Below are positions 57,838 through 64,000 of a DNA stretch of 64,000 nt, piece by piece. The stretch is taken from NCBI RefSeq assembly GCF_014229095.1, contig NZ_JAARZC010000002.1, positions 62,001 through 126,000 on the forward strand. Reading direction: 5' to 3'. The number at the start of each line of letters is the position of its first letter. The first letter of the stretch is position 1. Position numbers and translations under genes: made by a program. The notes under the pieces are model-generated. The model worked only from the letters and a program-made list of their open reading frames with translations, searched no databases and was not told the origin of the DNA. The stretch is from Listeria cossartiae subsp. cayugensis. GTDB lineage: Bacteria > Bacillota > Bacilli > Lactobacillales > Listeriaceae.

Positions 57838-58914
57838 ATGGAAAAGCTATTAGAAGTTAAAGATTTAAATATTTCATTCCACACATATGCCGGTGAAGTT
57901 AAGGCGATTCGTGGAGTTAATTTTGACTTATATAAAGGGGAAACCTTAGCGATTGTTGGCGAATCTGGTTCTGGTAAATCAGTTACGACCAAATCGATTA
58001 TGCGTTTACTTCCAGAAGGTAACTCAGAAATTAAAAGTGGCCAAATTTTATTTAACGGAATGGATATCGCTAAAGCTCACGAAAAACAAATGCAAAAAAT
58101 TCGTGGGAAAGATATAGCTATGATTTTCCAAGATCCAATGACATCACTAAATCCAACGATGACAATTGGTAAACAAATTTCTGAACCACTTATTAAGCAC
58201 CAAAAAATCAGTAAACATGAAGCACACAAAACAGCGCTTCGTTTACTTCAATTAGTTGGTATTGCCAATGCAGAAGAAAGAATTAAACAATATCCTCACC
58301 AATTTTCTGGTGGGATGCGTCAACGGGTTGTTATTGCAATTTCCCTTGCTTGTAACCCGCAAATTCTTATTGCAGATGAGCCGACAACAGCGCTAGATGT
58401 AACTATCCAAGCGCAAATTTTAGACTTAATGAAGGATTTACAGAAAAAAATTGACACATCGATTATCTTTATTACCCATGACCTTGGTGTTGTAGCAAAC
58501 GTTGCAGACCGCGTTGCCGTTATGTACGGTGGTAAAATTGTTGAAATCGGTACGGTTGATGAAATTTTCTATAATCCGCAACATCCTTATACATGGGGAT
58601 TAATTAGTTCGATGCCTACTTTGGATACAGATGATGAAGAATTATTTGTTATCCCAGGTACACCACCAGATTTACTTCATCCTCCAAAAGGGGACGCATT
58701 TGCTGCACGTAATAAATACGCAATGCAAATTGACCTTGAAGAAGAGCCACCACTATTTAAGGTGTCTGATACGCATTATGCGGCTACATGGTTGCTTCAT
58801 CCTGATGCACCAGAAGTAACGCCTCCTGATGCTGTATTACGTCGCCAAGAGCAGTTTGCGGAACTTCATCCTGGCATGCAAGCTGTCCATGCGAAAGGGG
58901 TAGAAGTAGAATGA
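57838..58914 (+). CDS. oppD: Oligopeptide ABC transporter ATP-binding protein OppD
   Basis: A 358-residue ATPase with Walker A GESGSGKS (about residues 40-47), signature FSGGMRQR and Walker B ILIADEPTTALD. The C-terminal oligo_HPN domain (HPYTWGLISSMP, IPGTPPDLLHPPKG) carries no visible Cys cluster, unlike Fe-S-containing Opp/Dpp ATPases. GAGGTGAGG precedes the ATG. It overlaps oppF by 4 bases. Confidence 0.95.
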   Translation: MEKLLEVKDLNISFHTYAGEVKAIRGVNFDLYKGETLAIVGESGSGKSVTTKSIMRLLPEGNSEIKSGQILFNGMDIAKAHEKQMQKIRGKDIAMIFQDPMTSLNPTMTIGKQISEPLIKHQKISKHEAHKTALRLLQLVGIANAEERIKQYPHQFSGGMRQRVVIAISLACNPQILIADEPTTALDVTIQAQILDLMKDLQKKIDTSIIFITHDLGVVANVADRVAVMYGGKIVEIGTVDEIFYNPQHPYTWGLISSMPTLDTDDEELFVIPGTPPDLLHPPKGDAFAARNKYAMQIDLEEEPPLFKVSDTHYAATWLLHPDAPEVTPPDAVLRRQEQFAELHPGMQAVHAKGVEVE

Positions 58915-59879
58915 CTGAACAAAGAGAAAAATTATTAGAAATTCATAATCTAAAGCAATACTTTAACAAAGGTACTGCAAGTGAAGTACGCGCTGTTGAT
59001 GATATTTCTTTTGATATTTATAAAGGTGAAACACTTGGTTTAGTAGGAGAATCTGGTTGTGGTAAATCTACAACTGGACGTACTATTATTCGTTTATACG
59101 ATGCAACTGGTGGAGAAGTTATCTATAATGGCAAAAATGTGCATGCACGTAAAAGCCGTAAAGAAATGCTTGAATTCCGCCGCAAAATGCAAATGATTTT
59201 CCAAGATCCATATGCGTCTTTAAATCCGCGTATGAAAGTTAAAGATATCATTGCAGAAGGTATTCGTATCCACGGCCTTGCTAAAACGCCTGAAGAAACG
59301 AATCAACAAGTTTATGAGCTACTTGAAACAGTTGGTCTAAGTAAAGAACATGCTGGTCGTTACCCGCATGAATTCTCCGGTGGTCAACGTCAACGTATCG
59401 GTATTGCTCGTGCGCTTGCTGTTCAACCAGAATTTATTATTGCCGATGAGCCTATTTCCGCACTGGATGTATCTATCCAAGCGCAAGTAGTTAACTTATT
59501 ACGTCAATTACAAAAAGAAAAAAATCTAACATACCTTTTCATTGCCCACGATTTATCAATGGTTAAATACATTAGTGATCGTATCGGCGTAATGTACTTC
59601 GGTAAGTTAGTCGAGTTAGCGCCTGCTAATGATTTATATCATGCACCGCTACACCCGTATACGGAATCTCTTTTATCCGCGATTCCTTTGCCAGATCCAA
59701 ATTATGAGCGTACTCGTGTGCGTAAAGCATATGATCCAACTTCTCATAACTATAAAGATGGCGATGAAATTAAAATGCGCGAAATCGCTCCTGGACATTT
59801 CGTATATTGTTCAGAAGAAGAAGAAGTTATGTATAAAGAAAAGCATGCGAAGCTAACTGCTGAAGCCGCTACAAAATAA
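58911..59879 (+). CDS. oppF: Oligopeptide ABC transporter ATP-binding protein OppF
   Basis: A 322-residue ATPase, partner of OppD: Walker A GESGCGKST (about residues 46-54), signature FSGGQRQR, Walker B FIIADEPISALD, and a C-terminal oligo_HPN tail (HPYTESLLSAIPLPDP). It is translationally coupled to oppD (ATGA) and ends the operon before a terminator. Confidence 0.96.
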   Translation: MTEQREKLLEIHNLKQYFNKGTASEVRAVDDISFDIYKGETLGLVGESGCGKSTTGRTIIRLYDATGGEVIYNGKNVHARKSRKEMLEFRRKMQMIFQDPYASLNPRMKVKDIIAEGIRIHGLAKTPEETNQQVYELLETVGLSKEHAGRYPHEFSGGQRQRIGIARALAVQPEFIIADEPISALDVSIQAQVVNLLRQLQKEKNLTYLFIAHDLSMVKYISDRIGVMYFGKLVELAPANDLYHAPLHPYTESLLSAIPLPDPNYERTRVRKAYDPTSHNYKDGDEIKMREIAPGHFVYCSEEEEVMYKEKHAKLTAEAATK

Positions 59880-59883
59880 CATT

Positions 59884-59922
59884 AAAACATCAATCAGAGT
59901 AAAATTTGATTGATGTTTTTTT
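59884..59922 (+). terminator. Terminator of the opp operon
   Basis: AAAACATCAATCA pairs with TGATTGATGTTTT around a 10-base loop, followed by a T-run. Confidence 0.94.
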
Positions 59923-59982
59923 CACAAAATTAAAATTCTCATGAAATTCTCATAAAAAAGCGTTTTTTTTCATGTGATTTTA

Positions 59983-60008
59983 GTTTAAACAAGTTATAGT
60001 AGGGGTAT
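59983..60008 (+). promoter_or_regulatory. Sigma-B promoter of spxA
   Basis: GTTTAA and GGGTAT match the sigma-B consensus exactly, with a 14-base spacer. It lies about 190 bases before the spxA start. A second -10-like TATAAT at 60097-60102 (poor -35) may be the housekeeping promoter. The remaining part of this 319-base gap shows no gene. Confidence 0.8.
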
Positions 60009-60198
60009 CATATACATAACGGCTTGCTAACAATGGTTTTACATATTTGGAAAGAAAATTTTAAAAAATAGTATATAGAATTTCACAAAATTAGTGTATA
60101 ATGAAGTGTAAGTTCTTTAATGAATTTTCCAAATAGAGATATTGCTAGAATTTCGTTATATGAATGAAACAATACCCGATAAGGAGTGTGAATGTCTA

Positions 60199-60594
60199 AT
60201 GGTAACGTTATACACTTCACCTAGTTGCACATCTTGCCGAAAAGCTCGTGCATGGTTGGAAGAACATGATATCCCTTATAAGGAAAGAAACATTTTTTCT
60301 GAGCCACTTAGTTTGGATGAAATTAAAGAAATTCTTCGTATGACTGAGGATGGTACAGATGAAATTATTTCCACTCGTTCAAAAACGTTCCAAAAATTGA
60401 ACGTGGATTTAGATAGCCTTCCTTTGCAACAACTATTTGAATTAATCCAGAAAAATCCTGGCTTATTAAGACGTCCTATCATTATTGATGAAAAACGTTT
60501 GCAAGTTGGGTACAATGAAGATGAAATTCGCCGTTTCTTACCGCGCCGTGTACGTACGTATCAACTACGTGAAGCGCAAAAAATGGTTAACTAA
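60199..60594 (+). CDS. spxA: Global redox/stress regulator Spx
   Basis: A 131-residue ArsC-fold protein with the CXXC redox switch at residues 10-13 (SCTSC) and the conserved RPI block ([28 protein letters not shown]). Spx binds the RNA polymerase alpha C-terminal domain to redirect transcription under disulfide stress and is normally degraded by ClpXP. The ATG follows AAGGAGTGTG; the frame is open 57 bases further upstream. mecA follows, as in B. subtilis. Confidence 0.95.
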   Translation: MVTLYTSPSCTSCRKARAWLEEHDIPYKERNIFSEPLSLDEIKEILRMTEDGTDEIISTRSKTFQKLNVDLDSLPLQQLFELIQKNPGLLRRPIIIDEKRLQVGYNEDEIRRFLPRRVRTYQLREAQKMVN

Positions 60595-60611
60595 GATTGA
60601 TAAAAGTGGTT

Positions 60612-60651
60612 GCCGAGAATTCCATTCAGTTGGATTCTTGGCGCTTTTTTT
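60612..60651 (+). terminator. Terminator of spxA
   Basis: GCCGAGAATTCCA pairs with TGGATTCTTGGC (one bulged T, one wobble), followed by seven T. Confidence 0.88.
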
Positions 60652-60825
60652 GTAATTGGAGTAAATGTTCTTGAATTTTTTTCGTTTTTCAGCTAAGATA
60701 ATAATCCACCACTGAAATCGAAGGAAAAATGGTGGTACTATTTGCTAATATGAGCTACAATGAATTTAACCAATTAAGTTTCACCCTTCATTGTCAATGA
60801 CTAAGAAGGAAGGGAGAGTGTGACG

Positions 60826-61479
60826 ATGGAAATTGAACGAATTAATGAGGATACAATCAAGTTTTATATCTCTTATCTGGATTTGGAAGAGCGAGGTTTT
60901 AACCAAGAAGATGTTTGGTATGATCGCGAGAAAAGTGAAGAACTTTTCTGGGATATGATGGATGAGCTGAAATATGAAGAAGAGTTCTCTCCGGAAGGTC
61001 CGCTCTGGATACAAGTCCAAGCCTTAAAACATGGCTTAGAAGTATTCGTAACAAAAGCTACAATTGGTGGAAAAGGCGAAGATGGCTTTGATGTCACGCT
61101 TAGCTCCCCAGATGAGCTTGCAGAAGAAAAAATCGAAAAACTACTTGAAGAAAATTTCAATCCGGTGAGAAAAGAATCACTTGGAGAAGATGATACGCTA
61201 GAGTTTATTTTAGAGTTCCGTGATTTTGAAGATGCTATTTCACTTTCACGAGCAACAGGACTGGAAAATTTAGTAACTAAGCTATTTTCGTATCAAGGAA
61301 AGTATTATTTGAATGTAGAATTTCCTGAGAATAAATATGATGAATCTAACATTGACAATGCCGTTAGTATTTTACTTGAGTACGGTTTAGAGTCGAATTT
61401 AACTGGTTATATGCTTGCGGAATACGGAAAAGTAATCTTTGACGTTCCTGCATTAAAGCAAATAAGAAAACATTTCTAA
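60826..61479 (+). CDS. mecA: Adaptor protein MecA
   Basis: A 217-residue acidic adaptor. The N-terminal domain (residues about 1-80) recognises substrates such as ComK or Spx-related targets. After an acidic linker, the C-terminal domain (about 108-217) binds ClpC and activates it for ClpCP proteolysis. The family start MEIERINEDTIKFYIS is intact. The chosen ATG follows GGGAGAG; a GTG 6 bases upstream is less likely. It stands alone with a terminator. Confidence 0.95.
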   Translation: MEIERINEDTIKFYISYLDLEERGFNQEDVWYDREKSEELFWDMMDELKYEEEFSPEGPLWIQVQALKHGLEVFVTKATIGGKGEDGFDVTLSSPDELAEEKIEKLLEENFNPVRKESLGEDDTLEFILEFRDFEDAISLSRATGLENLVTKLFSYQGKYYLNVEFPENKYDESNIDNAVSILLEYGLESNLTGYMLAEYGKVIFDVPALKQIRKHF

Positions 61480-61491
61480 AACTGCATTTTG

Positions 61492-61534
61492 AAGACCCGT
61501 TTGTGCTGGAAAATAAGCTAAACGGGTCTTTTTT
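61492..61534 (+). terminator. Terminator of mecA
   Basis: AAGACCCGTTT pairs perfectly with AAACGGGTCTT around a 17-base loop, then six T. Confidence 0.93.
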
Positions 61535-61605
61535 GCGATTTTAAAAATAAGAAAGGAATTGGACAGTCATGCGGCGAATAATAATATTAAAGAGCTAATA
61601 GGAGA

Positions 61606-62715
61606 GTGATTATTATTTTTACCGCCAGAAATAGCACAGGAGAAACTTTTACTATTACTAAGATGAACGTCGACCGAATTAAGCAAGAAGAACGACTGTT
61701 TTGTAAGTCATGTGCTAGTCCTGTCATGATTAAAGCTGGGCAAATTAAGATTCCTCATTTTGCTCATGAGAAGACTATGAAGTGCGCCTTTGCTTCAGAG
61801 GGAGAGAGTGAAGAACATTTAGCAGCTAAGCGACAAATTATGGCGTGGCTTTGTTATCAAGGAATACCAGTAGAAGTAGAAAGCTATTTTCCTGAAATTA
61901 ATCGGCAAGCAGATATTTTAGTGGATAGCAAGACGGTTATTGAATTTCAACGATCTTCGGTTCCAATCAGCGAGATGGTTCAGCGTACGATGGATTACTT
62001 GTCAATTGGTTTAGAAGTGCACTGGGTACTTGGTCAGGTGCTAAAAAAAGAGAAAGGACGCATTTGTCTTTCTGCGTTTCAACAAGCCTTTATTAAGTTT
62101 GATTCTAAGTTGGGTTATCATTTTTGGCATTACTCGGCAGAAAGTGAGATTTGTACGCTGTATTATCATCTAACATTTGAGAAAGGAAATCGCTTTTTTG
62201 CAAGTGAGATGCCTTTTTCGATGAAGGTACCATTTAAGGAATGGGAGCGGAAGATAGCACGAATTATAAGTCGACAAGCCTATGTTAAGCGGGATAGAGC
62301 ATTAGAAAGACAAAAAATTTGTTTTTACTATGCTAAATTTAAAAAACATGGTCAATTTATGCAAAAGTTATATAATGCCGGATATTATTTACACTATTTA
62401 CCGAAAGAAATCGGGGTGGATTTAGAAGAGCAATTTTTAGTTGTGACACCGGCTGTAGAATGGCAATTTGATTTATGGGAAAAGTTTTTTAAAGGATTAG
62501 AGAAGGGAGATACTTTTAGTGAGCATTGTTTTTTAGAAAGTTTTCAATCAGTTGTAAACCCCATTCTAACGATTTGGCTATCGCCTAAAGAACATTGGAA
62601 ATTAGGTAAAGCATATGTTTCTTACTTGATTAGTAAGGGAGTTCTATCGGCAATGCCAGAAAATCGATATCGCGTGCGGCGAATTATGACATTTGCTAAT
62701 ACTCAAGTGGGGTAA
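61606..62715 (+). CDS. coiA: Competence protein CoiA-like nuclease
   Basis: Up to 369 residues. A Cys-containing N-terminal segment (FCKSCASPVMIKAGQIKIPHFAH) precedes a PD-(D/E)XK-type nuclease core (about residues 70-150: EEHLAAKRQIMAW, then RQADILVDSKTVIEFQRSSV with catalytic Asp/Glu/Gln). A long helical C-terminal region of unknown fold follows. CoiA proteins promote recombination of transformed DNA. The start is unusual: the frame's only GTG is inside the GGAGAGTG ribosome site, and ATT codons lie 4, 7 and 10 bases after AGGAG. The first ATG (61663) would remove the conserved N-terminus. Confidence 0.87.
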   Translation: MIIIFTARNSTGETFTITKMNVDRIKQEERLFCKSCASPVMIKAGQIKIPHFAHEKTMKCAFASEGESEEHLAAKRQIMAWLCYQGIPVEVESYFPEINRQADILVDSKTVIEFQRSSVPISEMVQRTMDYLSIGLEVHWVLGQVLKKEKGRICLSAFQQAFIKFDSKLGYHFWHYSAESEICTLYYHLTFEKGNRFFASEMPFSMKVPFKEWERKIARIISRQAYVKRDRALERQKICFYYAKFKKHGQFMQKLYNAGYYLHYLPKEIGVDLEEQFLVVTPAVEWQFDLWEKFFKGLEKGDTFSEHCFLESFQSVVNPILTIWLSPKEHWKLGKAYVSYLISKGVLSAMPENRYRVRRIMTFANTQVG

Positions 62716-62793
62716 ATAGAATCATCTGTTTTGCTTTTTTAGTTATTTTGGCTCATAATAAAAACAAAATGATTATGGTTGGGGGTTTTAATA

Positions 62794-64000
62794 TTGAGTA
62801 AAACAAATGCGTTACCTTTAAGAGGAGAAGTACCAGAAAATCTAACGTGGGATTTAACAACTATCTACCCGAATGATGAAGCTTGGGAACAGGCTTTTGT
62901 AGATTTGCAAAAGATTACCGAAGAAAGCGAGCAATTTAAAGGCCGTTTAGCAGAAAGTAGCCAAACGCTTTTTGAAGCACTTCAATTTCGTGATAATGCA
63001 TATGATTTGATTAGTAATTTATACGTTTACGCTCATTTAAAAATGGACCAAGATACAGCTAATGCGAAATATCAAGGGCTATATAGCCGTGCGGGGAGTC
63101 TCGTTACTAAACTAATGTCTGCACTATCTTATTATGATCCTGAAATTTTAGCGATGGATGAGAATACCTTACAACAATTTTTAGATGAAGATAAAGATTT
63201 ACAATTATATGCTCATTTATTAGAAGAATTGAATTTAAGTCGACCTTATATTTTGAGTGAAAAAGAAGAGGCGTTACTTGCGAATGCGGGGGAAGTTCTT
63301 GGAAGTTCATCCAACACATTTAATACGTTAAATAATGCGGATATGAAGTTTCCGACGATTAAAGATGAGAATGGTGAGGAAATCGAAATTACGCATGGCC
63401 GTTTTGGCAAGTTATTAGAAAGTAATGATCCGCGTGTGCGTCGTGATGCGTTTCTTGGTGTATATTCTGTTTATGAGGGATTGAAAAACACGTTAGCATC
63501 TACTTTAAATGGTCAAGTGAAAAAATCTAATTTTTATGCTGCTACTCGTGGTTATACTTCGGCTCGTGAGGCTGCTCTTTCGGGGAACCATATTCCTGAA
63601 ACTGTGTATGATTCATTACTGAAATCGGTGAATACTAATGCTAGCTTGCTTCATCGTTATGTAAAACTACGTAAAGAATTGCTTGGCTTAGAAGAATTGC
63701 ATATGTATGATCTTTATACGCCACTTTCGGATGATGTTAATTTGGAATTCACGTATGAGGAAGCGAAAGAGCTTGTACTTGAAGCATTAAAACCACTTGG
63801 AGAAGAGTATCAGGCAATTTTGAAAGAAGCATTTGATGGTCGCTGGATTGATGTGATGGAAAATAAAGGAAAACGTAGTGGAGCATATTCTTCCGGCTCA
63901 TATAGTACGAATCCGTATATTTTACTGAACTGGCAAGATAATATTAATAATGTGTATACGCTGGCTCATGAACTTGGACATAGTGTGCATAGTTATTATA
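62794..64000 (+). CDS. pepF: Oligoendopeptidase F, 3' end outside window
   Basis: The first 402 residues of an M3-family zinc peptidase are present. An N-terminal helical domain (about residues 10-190) leads to the catalytic domain, and the zinc motif HELGH lies at residues 392-396 just before the window ends. PepF cuts oligopeptides of about 7-17 residues in the cytosol and would process peptides imported by Opp. The start is TTG (MSKTNALPLRGEVPENLTW) behind GGGGG at 9 bases. The order spx-mecA-coiA-pepF equals that of B. subtilis. Confidence 0.93.
   Translation, partial: MSKTNALPLRGEVPENLTWDLTTIYPNDEAWEQAFVDLQKITEESEQFKGRLAESSQTLFEALQFRDNAYDLISNLYVYAHLKMDQDTANAKYQGLYSRAGSLVTKLMSALSYYDPEILAMDENTLQQFLDEDKDLQLYAHLLEELNLSRPYILSEKEEALLANAGEVLGSSSNTFNTLNNADMKFPTIKDENGEEIEITHGRFGKLLESNDPRVRRDAFLGVYSVYEGLKNTLASTLNGQVKKSNFYAATRGYTSAREAALSGNHIPETVYDSLLKSVNTNASLLHRYVKLRKELLGLEELHMYDLYTPLSDDVNLEFTYEEAKELVLEALKPLGEEYQAILKEAFDGRWIDVMENKGKRSGAYSSGSYSTNPYILLNWQDNINNVYTLAHELGHSVHSYY

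Overview
The window is a contiguous piece of a low-GC Firmicute chromosome that I recognise as Listeria (sensu stricto; the species cannot be fixed by eye). Gene order and protein sequences match, from memory, the lmo2250 to lmo2188 stretch of L. monocytogenes EGD-e read backwards. Several blocks (fabHF, opp, trpS, spx-mecA-coiA-pepF; hit-ecsAB, prsA, yhaMNO, yheAB; hmoB-hemEH) also keep the order known in Bacillus subtilis. I see 63 protein genes (two cut by the window ends) and one T-box leader. There is no rRNA, tRNA, CRISPR array, prophage or insertion sequence. Almost every transcription unit ends in a recognisable intrinsic terminator.

Layout. 1-9.2 kb: end of an amino-acid ABC transporter gene (arpJ), a Pit phosphate transporter with its DUF47 partner, a stress and DNA-repair group (aldo/keto reductase, AlkD-like glycosylase, VOC protein, RluA-type pseudouridine synthase, AdaA, Ogt), and a GntR(YtrA)-ABC operon with a palindromic operator. 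9.2-16.8 kb: the shikimate/quinate (qui1-type) operon, comprising a TIM-barrel dehydratase-like protein, an Fe-S old-yellow-enzyme-type flavoprotein, a shikimate dehydrogenase and two MFS carriers, divergent from the LysR regulator quiR. 16.8-24.2 kb: a CNNM/CorC membrane protein, a cation diffusion facilitator, a sigma-B-controlled ArsC-like protein lacking the catalytic Cys, class A PBP pbpA2, and a PLDc_N-ABC operon. 24.2-32.4 kb: fumC, yheB, yheA and the yhaO-yhaN-yhaM nuclease operon. 32.4-39.8 kb: prsA2, small membrane proteins, hit, ecsAB, hmoB, hemEH. 39.8-46.6 kb: small regulators and enzymes, clpB under CtsR, gpmA. 46.6-51.6 kb: a GW-module autolysin, fabH and fabF with a FapR box, ohrR-ohrA. 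51.6-59.9 kb: trpS behind a Trp T-box, then oppABCDF with a long regulated leader. 59.9-64 kb: spxA, mecA, coiA and the start of pepF.

The themes are protein quality control (clpB, mecA, spx, prsA2, ecs), nutrient uptake (opp, phosphate, amino acids), envelope assembly (PBP, autolysin, fatty acids) and stress. I find convincing sigma-B-type promoters before the ArsC-like gene and spxA, and weaker ones before gpmA and hmoB. The most unusual items are the ArsC-like protein without its P-loop Cys, the Rad50-like YhaN with a membrane hairpin in its coiled coil, the Fe-S flavoenzyme embedded in the qui operon, the complex oppA leader, and non-standard translation starts for coiA and the CNNM gene.
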